64,000 nucleotides of DNA. Origin: Phytobacter massiliensis JC163. Its GTDB lineage: Bacteria; Pseudomonadota; Gammaproteobacteria; Enterobacterales; Enterobacteriaceae. Under the pieces are notes generated by a model, which saw only the letters and a list, made by a program, of their open reading frames with translations, ran no database searches and had not been told where the DNA came from. The stretch covers positions 283,993 to 347,992 of the forward strand of contig NZ_HE578949.1 of NCBI RefSeq assembly GCF_000321045.1, read 5' to 3'. Position 1 is the stretch's first letter. Each line of letters opens with the position of its first letter. The position numbers and the translations under genes were made by a program. Shown piece after piece: positions 8,219 to 18,673 of this stretch.

Positions 8219-8266
8219 ATGGTAATGGTCTGCCCAGACGTGAACAGACTTGTCTGTCCATACCAT
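8219..8266 (+). repeat. Nested inverted repeats forming a three-way junction
   Basis: The outer stem ATGGTAATGG (8219-8228) pairs with CCATACCAT (8258-8266) with one bulged A. It encloses two hairpins, GTCT-gccc-AGAC (8228-8239) and ACAGA-cttg-TCTGT (8244-8257). Such a compact fold is unlikely by chance and suggests a functional RNA or a cruciform DNA site. Confidence 0.45.
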
Positions 8267-8679
8267 AACCTTCGTTTACCACTCTGTTACATCCCACAAC
8301 ATCAACAGCCTGATAGCCTGTCTCTGTGTGGTCTGTTCCAGTCGTGGACTCAGGTAACCTAGCTGATACCCCGCCATGTGTTTACATCATGGTACTGAGA
8401 TTCCTTGCTGATGTTTACATCATTGGCTGTGCCAGCATGTGTGTGGAAAAGCGATTTAGATCGCTCTGTACGAGAATGGTGGTCAGCGCGACTGCAATCG
8501 TATGTTGGTCATTCTTATCGTATAAGCGTTAACGTCGTCTGGCGCACAGCGAGACATATCAAGCTACCGTAAACACGGTACTTTAAAACCAAATGCCATC
8601 CACAAAGGAAGGCCACATATCCTGATCGCTACCAGCGATAGCGGAGGATTACTTATGTCTATTTAAAAAGGAGAACAAT

Positions 8680-9402
8680 ATGGCGAAAACTAAGGGTGCT
8701 GTAGCAAAAGGGGTTGATAATACAGCTGTGCGCATTTTCTTACGAGGGTATGGCTCCTTGGGGGAGTTGCCACGCATTGTGGAAGATTGTATCTGCGGTG
8801 CATTGGGGCAGGAAGAAGAGACAAGAAGGTTCAAAGGAGAGCGAATTCTTGCAATCTTAGAACAACTGGATCATATCGATACGCCAACAGTACATCGGCA
8901 GATGTGGGATTATAATATTTCTCAAGGTAAAAATACTGAGCCATCCAAACGGAACACGGAACGCATGACAAGGGTTCTAAGATGTGCTTCCAGGGCACTG
9001 TATCATCATTTGAAATTGTGTAACGGATTGTCGCGTGAAGACGAGGTGGTCCAGATTTCCGCTCCCGATCTCACGGTAGATGAGATCGAACATGCCCGTC
9101 GTTTGGCTCTAGCAGGTAAAATTGAAGCGTTCACACAATTTGTGAACTCTTGCCGGAGCGTGATCAAAAACTATGAGCCGCCAGTGTTCAAGTATACAGG
9201 GGAAAATGTGGTCGCTTTATCTTCTTGTACGGAAGTATCTTTAAGGACTGCGGTTAGTCGTCCGTATTATGGTTATGTTAAAAAAGCCGTAAAAGATGAA
9301 CAGCCAGAAGACCTATTTACAGTCAAAGGCAGTAATACGAACCTCCAACCACTGATTGATGAGGTTGGGCGATCCTACATTGTAGTGGAAAATGTAGCTT
9401 AG
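8680..9402 (+). CDS. Unknown soluble island protein, 240 residues
   Basis: The product begins MAKTKGAVAKGVDNTAVRIF behind a strong ribosome site (AAAAAGGAGA). It has helical, charged segments, including PTVHRQMWDYNISQG and DLTVDEIEHARRLALAGKIE, and no signal peptide or membrane segment. The spacing of basic and aromatic residues would fit a DNA- or RNA-binding role, but no motif proves it. It is preceded by the long structured stretch and followed by a good terminator, so it is a single-gene unit. A plasmid-type replication or maintenance role was considered but cannot be shown. Confidence 0.55.
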   Translation: MAKTKGAVAKGVDNTAVRIFLRGYGSLGELPRIVEDCICGALGQEEETRRFKGERILAILEQLDHIDTPTVHRQMWDYNISQGKNTEPSKRNTERMTRVLRCASRALYHHLKLCNGLSREDEVVQISAPDLTVDEIEHARRLALAGKIEAFTQFVNSCRSVIKNYEPPVFKYTGENVVALSSCTEVSLRTAVSRPYYGYVKKAVKDEQPEDLFTVKGSNTNLQPLIDEVGRSYIVVENVA

Positions 9403-9430
9403 ATGGAGTTTGGTCAAAAGCCATACAAAG

Positions 9431-9452
9431 CCGGGTCAGCCCCGGTTTTTTT
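9431..9452 (+). terminator. Rho-independent terminator after the 240-residue protein gene
   Basis: The stem CCGGG-tcagc-CCCGG is followed by seven T. It begins 28 bases after the stop codon at 9402. Confidence 0.85.
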
Positions 9453-9847
9453 GTGTCTGTCGCATGAGAAAACGGCTTGCCAGTGTATACTTTTGGTGAT
9501 AAAAAATCATTGCCTCACCGCTTTTTAGTGCATTGAAATACATAGGTTTTGTTAGAAAAAGCTTAGCTGGCAGGGCCCCCACCCATTTGTGCCTCTCTAC
9601 GCTTCCACACTACTCTTCTGTCGCGCTCAGCAGATGCGCAATTTATCCCTGCTAATAATCGGGTCTTTTGGTAATAAACAAGCTTTTGTCATATTGCTGA
9701 AATATTACTTTCATTTAACTGTCATACTTCACGTGCAAAATAAAAGTGGGAACTTTTAAGCTGTCATCATATTTAAATATATTTGTGGATCAGGTTATTA
9801 ACTTCGTGTATTAATATTCACGCTCACTTATTCGGGAAGGGATAATC
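9453..9847. other. Gene-less spacer, 395 bases
   Basis: No reading frame with a start signal was found. The right-hand third is very A/T-rich and should hold the promoter of the ribbon-helix-helix gene at 9848. I see no transposon ends or long repeats. This may be the right margin of the island. Confidence 0.4.
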
Positions 9848-10099
9848 ATGACCAGTGCGGTATTAAACGTCAAAATTGATGAAACGCTAAAAGAAAAGCT
9901 TCGTCACTATGCAGAAGAGAACAGTGAAAACCTGAGTACGGCAACCGAAAAACTGCTGCTGCTGGCTTTCCAGTCAGTGGAAGAGGGGGGAGTTTCGGAA
10001 GAGGATATTGATAACCAGCACCTTGAGGAAGAGAGTACTGCTCCGTTAACTCCTAAAGAGATCAAAGCATTACGTAAAATCCTGAAGAAGAAAAAATGA
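9848..10099 (+). CDS. Ribbon-helix-helix DNA-binding protein
   Basis: This 83-residue protein has an N-terminal ribbon-helix-helix layout: the strand AVLNVKIDETLKEKLRHYA, then a helix and STATEKLLLLAFQSV. It is followed by an acidic linker and a strongly basic end (EIKALRKILKKKK). Proteins of this shape act as dimeric repressors, often as antitoxins. GGGA precedes the ATG. Its end overlaps the start of the next gene (ATGA), so the two are made together. Family call is by fold only. Confidence 0.6.
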   Translation: MTSAVLNVKIDETLKEKLRHYAEENSENLSTATEKLLLLAFQSVEEGGVSEEDIDNQHLEEESTAPLTPKEIKALRKILKKKK

Positions 10100-10341
10100 A
10101 CCCACAACTGCACTCTACGGCCCGCAACTACGGCGAGGCCTGTAATCTGTTACGCTCTGGCTTCGTTAAGCATGTGCGCCTGAACTGGAATATCGAGAGC
10201 GATGAGTTCTTTCGCATCGCCTCCGACTGGTGTGACGCTGGCGCAAAAATAAAAAAGAAGGCGATAGTTTCGTTATTTCGCTCAAAGGCTTTCCTATTCC
10301 GCCGCAGAAATAATAAAACTGTCATGCAAGCATCATTGTAA
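10096..10341 (+). CDS. Small basic protein coupled to the ribbon-helix-helix gene
   Basis: This 81-residue product begins MNPQLHSTARNYGEACNLLR and starts inside the stop region of the preceding gene (ATGA). The first 50 residues look folded (GFVKHVRLNWNIESDEFFRI); the end is a run of Arg and Lys (FRRRNNKT). The genetic layout, with a DNA-binding protein first and a small partner second, is that of toxin-antitoxin pairs, but the sequence matches no toxin family I know. Function open. Confidence 0.5.
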   Translation: MNPQLHSTARNYGEACNLLRSGFVKHVRLNWNIESDEFFRIASDWCDAGAKIKKKAIVSLFRSKAFLFRRRNNKTVMQASL

Positions 10342-10349
10342 TTACACCT

Positions 10350-10375
10350 GATTTTGTGATGATAGCCACAAAATA
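10350..10375 (+). promoter_or_regulatory. Probable CRP site upstream of lacI
   Basis: TGTGA (10355-10359), six bases, then CCACA (10366-10370), within flanks of T and A runs. Only one base differs from the TGTGA-N6-TCACA core. It lies about 165 bases before the lacI start. Confidence 0.5.
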
Positions 10376-10531
10376 ATAATACCATCTCACACTCATCATG
10401 GATGATGTTTGCGACGGGCCGCGATGGCTCGTCGTTATTTATTTTATTCCTCTCTGCATCTCTCAGACGCTGTAACAGCGACCGGCATTATCGGGTACAC
10501 TGAGCGCCACCACATCGCTACGTTGAAGGCC

Positions 10532-11611
10532 ATGAAAAACATCACCCTCTACGATGTCGCCCGGCTTGCCGGCGTCTCTTACCAGACCGTGTCGCGCGTT
10601 ATCAACCAGGGCGCGCATGTTTCGCCCCGCACCCGAGAAAAAGTGCTGGCGGCGATGGAAACGCTGCACTATGTCCCTAATCGCGGCGCGCAGCAGCTGG
10701 CGGGGAAGCGAACAAAATCCATTGGCCTGCTGACCGCGGACCTTGCGCTGCATGCTCCTTCCCAGATTGCCTCGGCGGTCAAATCCCGTGCCGGGCAGTC
10801 CGGCGCCAGCGTACTGATCGCCATGCCGGAACAGCAAGATCCGCAGGGCTGTACCCGCGCATTGCAGGAGCTGCTGGCCCAGCGGGTAGATGGCCTGTTG
10901 ATTAATCTCCCGCTGGATGATGACCAGGCGCAGGCGCTGGCGGCACAGGCGCATCCGGTACCGGTGCTGTTCCTTGACGTCAGCGACAGCGCCGCCGTTA
11001 ATAGCCTGGTGTTTGATGCCGCGCAGGGCGCGCGGCTGGGCGTTGAGCATTTACTGGCGCAGGGGCATACACAGATTGCCCTGCTGGGCGGGCCGCGCTC
11101 TTCGGTGTCGGCACGGGCGCGTATGGCGGGCTGGAAAGGGGCGCTGGAGCGGGCGGGGCTGACGCCCTGCGGCTGCGAGCAGGGTGACTGGAGCGCGGCT
11201 TCAGGCTATGAAAAAGGCCATCTGCTGCTGGGGGCGACGCCAGCGCCGCAGGCGATTCTGGTCGCCAACGACCAGATGGCGCTTGGGGTGCTGCGCGCCT
11301 GCGCGGAAAAAGGGCTGACCGTTCCCGATTTGGTGTCGGTGGTGGGTTACGATGATACCGCCGACAGCGCCTGGTTTTCGCCGCCGCTGACCACACTACG
11401 CCAGGCTTTTAAAGAGGCGGGGGAACGCAGCGTGGAGTGGCTACTTGCCCGCCAGCCGGGCGATGAGTCGATAGCGCAACTACAACTGCCGGTGACGCTG
11501 ATTGAGCGTGCCTCAACGGCACCAGCGACGCAGGGCGGCATCAGCGGGGAAACGCTTGCCGGGCGGTTGAATGAACTGGCGCGTCTGGTGGCCCGCCTCG
11601 ATCGTCGTTAA
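10532..11611 (+). CDS. lacI: Lac repressor
   Basis: This 359-residue LacI-family repressor binds the lac operator and lets go when allolactose binds. The helix-turn-helix at residues 5-25 (LYDVARLAGVSYQTVSRVI) has the same recognition residues YQTVSRV as E. coli LacI. The periplasmic-binding-like core follows, and a C-terminal leucine heptad (LAGRLNELARLVARLD) marks the tetramerisation helix. The frame is open for 41 more codons upstream, but the ATG at 10532 gives MKNITLYDVA, the family start and E. coli length. lacZ follows after 103 bases holding an operator-like sequence. Confidence 0.92.
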   Translation: MKNITLYDVARLAGVSYQTVSRVINQGAHVSPRTREKVLAAMETLHYVPNRGAQQLAGKRTKSIGLLTADLALHAPSQIASAVKSRAGQSGASVLIAMPEQQDPQGCTRALQELLAQRVDGLLINLPLDDDQAQALAAQAHPVPVLFLDVSDSAAVNSLVFDAAQGARLGVEHLLAQGHTQIALLGGPRSSVSARARMAGWKGALERAGLTPCGCEQGDWSAASGYEKGHLLLGATPAPQAILVANDQMALGVLRACAEKGLTVPDLVSVVGYDDTADSAWFSPPLTTLRQAFKEAGERSVEWLLARQPGDESIAQLQLPVTLIERASTAPATQGGISGETLAGRLNELARLVARLDRR

Positions 11612-11650
11612 CGCTTTTGTGATCGTTTTCGCTTTGCCGTAGCGCGGCGC

Positions 11651-11705
11651 TTTACGCAGGGATAATTAGCGTGCATTGTGGCTAAAATTGTGAGCGCTTC
11701 GCTAA
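11651..11705 (+). promoter_or_regulatory. lacZ promoter and lac operator
   Basis: A -35 like TTTACG (11651) and a weak -10 near 11668-11675 are arranged as in the E. coli lac promoter. AATTGTGAGC at 11686-11695 is identical to the left half of the E. coli main operator and runs into a GCTT core (11696-11699), but the right half is poor. A TGTGA half-site at 11619 could bind CRP. The half-conserved operator suggests weaker repression or reliance on an auxiliary operator. Confidence 0.6.
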
Positions 11706-14789
<3,084 letters not shown>

Positions 14790-14801
14790 CGACAGCCAAC
14801 C

Positions 14802-14822
14802 GGCGCGGCAACTCGCCGCGCC
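14802..14822. terminator. Strong stem-loop between convergent lacZ and EAL genes
   Basis: GGCGCGGC-aactc-GCCGCGCC forms an eight-base-pair all-G/C stem in the 38 bases between two facing stop codons. There is no T-run, so it may block read-through or protect mRNA ends without being a standard terminator. Confidence 0.5.
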
Positions 14823-14827
14823 CTGAT

Positions 14828-16387
14828 TCAGCTGGCCTGCAGGTTTCTTTGCGTCCAGGCGATAAACTCATCTTTTGCCAGCGCTTTGCTGTAGTACCAG
14901 CCCTGGCCGAACTGGACGCCGTGCTCCTGCAGCCAGCGCAGCTGGCCTTCGGTTTCGATCCCTTCCGCCACCATCGCCAGGTTTAGCGCTTTCGCCATCT
15001 CGATAATGTGCGGCGTCACGTTCTTATACTCCACCGCGTCGACGAACGACTTATCGATTTTAAGGATGTCCACCTCCAGGTCTTGCAGATAGCTAAGACT
15101 TGAGTAGCCCGTCCCGAAATCATCAATGTAAATAGCGTGCCCCTCAGCGCGCAGTGCGGCGATTACCGGTACGCTCAATTTTGGATCGGCAAAGCCGCGT
15201 TCCGTAAGCTCCAGCGCAATTTGCGTAGGTGAAAGCTGCCACTGGTGAATATGCTGCCGGAGCAGTACGGGCAGGTTGCGGTTGAGCAAATCGGTGGGAT
15301 CGATATTGATTGAAATGTGCATCTCCGGGTTCGCCTGCAGCCAGGCACCCATATCGCTAAAGACATTCTCGATAATTAACCGGGTCAACTGCGGCATCAA
15401 CCCCGTCTGCTCCGCCAGCGGAATAAACACATCCGGCGCGAGCAGCGTACCGTCCGACTGCCGCCAGCGCGCCAGCGCCTCGGCACCGACCGCTTTGCCG
15501 CTGTTAAGCGCAACAATCGGCTGGTAGAAGACAATAATTTCCCGCGCGCGGATAGCATCGAGCATTCGTTGATGGGGCGATTGCAGGCGATGCAAGATAC
15601 GCAGCAAAAAGAAGGCGATCAGCAGGCTGAACAGAAGGCCAAGGGGCAGCCAGATCATCAGCAGGCGGTGCCAGTTTTGCTGCAGCGGCGTTAACGCCGC
15701 CCATGTCACGATTGTCACGCTCAGCTCCGGCGCCGGTGAGACGTGCCAGGCGGCATCCCCGGCGTGAAACTGCTGCGTCTTGCTGTTAATAATTTCCTTG
15801 ACCATCGCCGGTTCAAGCGGCTGGGTCGCGGCGATCACCTGGCCGGTATCGCGGCCAATCAGGGCAATATTGATAGGCCAGGGGCCAAACGAGAGCACAT
15901 CAATAAATGAGAGCGGGTCCGTTATCACAACATGATGCTGGCTACCGAGGGCCACCATATTGCGTTTAAAGCCCGGTGTTTCGGCGTTGATTATCCACGC
16001 TTTGAAGCCTTCTGGTCCAATGGTTTGCGGGGCAGGAAAGGTAGAGGCGGTGCTGTCGCGCTCCATTGATGAACAGAGCGGGCGCGAATTATCAAGATAG
16101 AGCACTTCCTGTACATAGCGGTGGGAATAGGAAATCTGGCGCATCATCAGCAGATGATCCGAACTACAGGGCGTGCCTTTGAAGGTTTCAAGCTGCCGCA
16201 GCGCGGTTTTGCCCTGATTTACGACCCGTTCTACGCGCATTTTTACCAGTTGCGAAAAGGTATTCAGCTCGTTCATAAACGATTCTTCCGCCTGGCGATG
16301 GGCCAGCCAGATGCTTAGGACTACCGGCAATAACACGGCAAAAATCAGCACGCCTGTGACCAGGCTAATCAGTCGTCGGTTTGTCAT
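14828..16387 (-). CDS. CSS-motif EAL-domain cyclic-di-GMP phosphodiesterase
   Basis: This 519-residue inner-membrane enzyme is predicted to break down cyclic-di-GMP. A first membrane helix (SLVTGVLIFAVLLPVVLSIW) leads to a periplasmic CSS-type sensor (PCSSDHLL and RPLCSSME, with cysteines that can form a redox-sensitive bond), then a second helix (LLMIWLPLGLLFSLLIAFFL). The cytosolic EAL domain has every catalytic motif: GAEALARW, ISINIDPTDL, ELTERGF, DDFGTGYSSL, KIDKSFV and AEGIET. I chose the ATG at 16387. It is divergent from the GntR regulator, 98 bases away. It is of the PdeB/C/D/G type, but I cannot say which. Confidence 0.88.
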   Translation of the reverse strand: MTNRRLISLVTGVLIFAVLLPVVLSIWLAHRQAEESFMNELNTFSQLVKMRVERVVNQGKTALRQLETFKGTPCSSDHLLMMRQISYSHRYVQEVLYLDNSRPLCSSMERDSTASTFPAPQTIGPEGFKAWIINAETPGFKRNMVALGSQHHVVITDPLSFIDVLSFGPWPINIALIGRDTGQVIAATQPLEPAMVKEIINSKTQQFHAGDAAWHVSPAPELSVTIVTWAALTPLQQNWHRLLMIWLPLGLLFSLLIAFFLLRILHRLQSPHQRMLDAIRAREIIVFYQPIVALNSGKAVGAEALARWRQSDGTLLAPDVFIPLAEQTGLMPQLTRLIIENVFSDMGAWLQANPEMHISINIDPTDLLNRNLPVLLRQHIHQWQLSPTQIALELTERGFADPKLSVPVIAALRAEGHAIYIDDFGTGYSSLSYLQDLEVDILKIDKSFVDAVEYKNVTPHIIEMAKALNLAMVAEGIETEGQLRWLQEHGVQFGQGWYYSKALAKDEFIAWTQRNLQAS

Positions 16388-16485
16388 GACCAAAAATCCC
16401 TGTTTGATACGGCGAAACGTGAGAATCTGCACCTGACAAATGTTATAACACGCGGCAATGCGGGAAAGCTTTCAGGAAATGAGAG

Positions 16486-17202
16486 ATGAAGAAAAAAGAG
16501 TTTGTAACTCAGGATCTGCTTAGCAAAATCTATCAGGACAACGCGTCCGGCCCGCGCAAGCTTCCTCCTGAAAGACAACTGGCGCAGGAGTATGGCGTTT
16601 CGCGTTTTACCATACGCCAGGCGGTAGAAAAACTGGCGAGCATTGGCGTGGTGCGCATCGTCCAGGGATCGGGTATCTGGATTAACGAGCAGGCCCGCAA
16701 CAATCCGCTGGTCTATAACTCCATTACCGAAAAGCGTTTCGACCAGATCCGCTTTCGGATGATTAGCCTGCATAAAAAACGCCCCGATCGCGATGAACAG
16801 CAAATTTTTGGTCTGACGGATGAGAGCTTTATCTGGCAGTTTTGTCGGCTGCGTTTTGTCGATGAAGAGGCGGTGCAGATTGAGATCTCCCGGATGCCTG
16901 CCGCCGACTTTCCTGATCTCAATCAGCAGGTTATTGAAAGCTCTCTGCAACAGTACGTACTGAGTAAGGGCTACCACATCTCCCATATGCTGACCACTTA
17001 CCGGGCGGTAAGCGTCAGCCGCGAGCAGGCGGCGTTGCTGGGGTGTAAAAAAGGCAGTCCGGCCATGCACATCAGCAACCGCGGGATTCTGCAGGGCGGG
17101 CAGGTGTATGAAATCAGCGACATTATTGATATCAACTACACCTGCACGTACGTCATTCCTTATAACCGCGAAAATCTGGCGTTTCGCAAAGGGGAAAGCT
17201 GA
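16486..17202 (+). CDS. GntR-family (UTRA domain) transcription regulator
   Basis: The 238-residue protein has an N-terminal winged helix (PPERQLAQEYGVSRFTIRQA, then GVVRIVQGSGIWI) and a C-terminal UTRA ligand-binding domain with the family pattern FCRLRFVDEEAVQIEIS and ISDIIDINYTCTYVI. Such regulators sense a sugar phosphate or acid and control transport and breakdown genes. It ends one base before the convergent dehydratase gene and probably controls that gene and the PTS gene. Candidate half-sites are TTGGTC (18491) and GACCAA (18538) in their shared control region. Confidence 0.85.
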   Translation: MKKKEFVTQDLLSKIYQDNASGPRKLPPERQLAQEYGVSRFTIRQAVEKLASIGVVRIVQGSGIWINEQARNNPLVYNSITEKRFDQIRFRMISLHKKRPDRDEQQIFGLTDESFIWQFCRLRFVDEEAVQIEISRMPAADFPDLNQQVIESSLQQYVLSKGYHISHMLTTYRAVSVSREQAALLGCKKGSPAMHISNRGILQGGQVYEISDIIDINYTCTYVIPYNRENLAFRKGES

Positions 17203-18402
17203 TTAAGGGGTATGGATGCTGCCGTCCGGCAGGCGGCTTTGCGTCCAGTCGTGGGGGCGATACACCACCGGATAGCGTAGCGCTTCCGCTTCATTAAAGG
17301 TCACGCCGATGCCCGGCGTTTGCGGCGGATAGATGAAGCCATCCTTGACTACCGGCGCGCCGGGGAAGACGGCGTCTGTCTGCGCTGAGCGCGGGATATA
17401 CTCCTGAATCGCCGCGTTATGCAGGTGCACATTCAGGTGTGTATTCACCGCCACGCCTATCGGCGTCATATCGCCAGGACCATGCCAGGCGAGACGAATG
17501 CCAAAGGCCTGGCACAGCACCGCCAGCTTAAGGGCGGGGGTAATGCCGCCAATTTGCGAAACATGGCAGCGGATAAAATCGATCCGCCGGTTGACGATTA
17601 GGTCATGCCACTCCGCCGGGTTGTTAAACAGCTCCCCCATCGCCAGCGGCACGCTGCTGTGCTGGCGCACCTGATCCAGCCAGGCGCTCTGCTGCGGCGG
17701 CAGAATATCCTCAATAAAATAAGGCTGGTAAGGTTCAAGCTGCTTTGCCAGCTGTACCGCCTGCTGTGGGAAAAGCCGCTCATGCACGTCATGAAGGATA
17801 TGCAGGGTATAACCGTATTTTTCCCGCAGCGCCCTGAACATGGCGACGGTGTTCTGCATATATTCCTGCTGATCAAAATAAGCGCCCGCTGTTGGGGCGT
17901 CCGGCGTATGCAGGGCCGCCGGGGTGCCGCCGTAAAAGCCTAACTGGCAGCGAATATGGCGGTAGCCCTGTTCACGCAGGCGGTCAACGCTCGCGAACAG
18001 TTCGTCAAGCGTCTCGCCGCTGGCGTGGCTGTAGGCGGCAATGGCGTTACGCGCCTGTCCGCCGAATAGCTGACAGAGCGGCATACCCGCCAGCTGGCCT
18101 TTAATATCCCACAGCGCCATGTCCACCCCGGAAATAGCGTTATTCATCACCGGGCCGTTTCGCCAGTAGGCGTTGACGTTCATCATCTGCCAGAGGTCTT
18201 CGATATGGTTGGCGTCGCGGCCAACAAGCAGCGGCCTGAGATATTCATCAACCATCGTCTTCACCGCCAGCGGGCGCTGCTGGAAGGTGGCGCAGCCGTG
18301 GCCGACTATGCCTTTATCGGTAAGAATGCGTACGGTCACCAGATTGTGTCTGTCCGGGCGGGTGATAAAGCAGTCGATACCTTGAATCAGGGTTGGCGTC
18401 AC
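17203..18402 (-). CDS. Enolase-superfamily acid-sugar dehydratase (RspA/ManD-like)
   Basis: The 399-residue protein matches the mannonate dehydratase/RspA branch of the enolase superfamily, which removes water from sugar acids. N-terminal capping domain: [20 protein letters not shown]. Metal ligands appear as HDVHER (Asp and the family histidine), YFIEDILPP and AMGELFNNP. The family pattern [11 protein letters not shown] follows. It starts at a GTG with AAGGAG seven bases before it. It is divergent from an EIIBC sugar permease and next to a GntR regulator, so it likely processes the product of that uptake. Members differ widely in activity, and some are nearly inactive on mannonate. Confidence 0.85.
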   Translation of the reverse strand: MTPTLIQGIDCFITRPDRHNLVTVRILTDKGIVGHGCATFQQRPLAVKTMVDEYLRPLLVGRDANHIEDLWQMMNVNAYWRNGPVMNNAISGVDMALWDIKGQLAGMPLCQLFGGQARNAIAAYSHASGETLDELFASVDRLREQGYRHIRCQLGFYGGTPAALHTPDAPTAGAYFDQQEYMQNTVAMFRALREKYGYTLHILHDVHERLFPQQAVQLAKQLEPYQPYFIEDILPPQQSAWLDQVRQHSSVPLAMGELFNNPAEWHDLIVNRRIDFIRCHVSQIGGITPALKLAVLCQAFGIRLAWHGPGDMTPIGVAVNTHLNVHLHNAAIQEYIPRSAQTDAVFPGAPVVKDGFIYPPQTPGIGVTFNEAEALRYPVVYRPHDWTQSRLPDGSIHTP

Positions 18403-18490
18403 AGGAAAACTCCTTAGCGCAGGTTAAGTCAGAATGGTTATTATCTTCCCCTTAATTTTATCTACGGGTAAACCGTTTTTTTAAATTTTT

Positions 18491-18543
18491 TTGGTCAGTT
18501 ATTTCATTATCTTTTAATTAAAAACCAGACCAATTTGCCTTCA
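18491..18543. promoter_or_regulatory. Inverted TTGGTC/GACCAA pair, possible GntR operator
   Basis: TTGGTC at 18491-18496 and GACCAA at 18538-18543 are exact reverse complements in the divergent control region between the dehydratase and PTS genes. Spacing of 41 bases would suit two separate half-sites or looping. Assignment to the neighbouring GntR regulator is a guess. Confidence 0.3.
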
Positions 18544-18570
18544 ATCGTGCTTTTGATTCCTTTGTATGGT

Positions 18571-18596
18571 TAAATTGTGACGGATTTCATATTTTA
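18571..18596 (+). promoter_or_regulatory. Probable CRP site upstream of the PTS gene
   Basis: TGTGA (18576-18580), six bases, then TCATA (18587-18591) in an A/T-rich setting. This fits TGTGA-N6-TCACA with one mismatch. Position about 90 bases before the EIIBC start agrees with activation of a sugar-uptake gene by cyclic AMP. Confidence 0.55.
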
Positions 18597-18673
18597 TTGG
18601 TTTGTTTTACGTTTTCAGTTTCTCTACCCTTGGTGGCAGGTATTAAAACGACAATATTCCGGCGGGAGCAGGT

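Larger units (their letters stand above)
7739..8679. other. 941-base gene-less stretch, rich in hairpins and repeats
   Basis: No convincing coding region is present. The stretch holds a strong plus-strand promoter (7800-7828), a 16-base direct repeat (7891-7906 and 7949-7964), a three-way junction fold (8219-8266), a 12-base direct repeat 33 bases apart (8379-8390 and 8412-8423), and hairpins at 7867-7888, 8134-8149, 8450-8465, 8565-8580 and 8625-8639. It leads into the gene at 8680. Possible roles are a long structured leader, a separate noncoding RNA, or an origin/partition region of an integrated element. The density of structure is direct observation; the roles are inference. Confidence 0.5.
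1..9800. mobile_element. Probable genomic island or integrated element (partial)
   Basis: This stretch is visibly richer in A and T than the chromosome to its right. It holds an integrase 3' end, a serine recombinase, several unknown short genes, a putative nuclease/beta-protein pair and long gene-less spacers. None of its genes belongs to the conserved acrAB-tesA synteny further along. The left end lies outside the window. The right end is placed loosely before the ribbon-helix-helix gene, because I found no tRNA gene or direct repeat that would mark an attachment site. It could be two elements side by side, since two recombinase types are present. Confidence 0.55.

Noticed and set aside
8326-8532. 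Plus-strand frame of 68 codons
   Set aside because: Cys/Val-rich, no ribosome site, and it contains the direct repeats; most likely chance.
1-9800. Retron or reverse-transcriptase system linked to the structured stretch at 8.2 kb
   Set aside because: No frame in the window shows a reverse-transcriptase YxDD motif, so the hairpins cannot be assigned to a retron.
10409-10531. Longer N-terminus for LacI
   Set aside because: The extra 41 codons do not resemble LacI, and the ATG at 10532 gives the standard MKNITLYDVA start.
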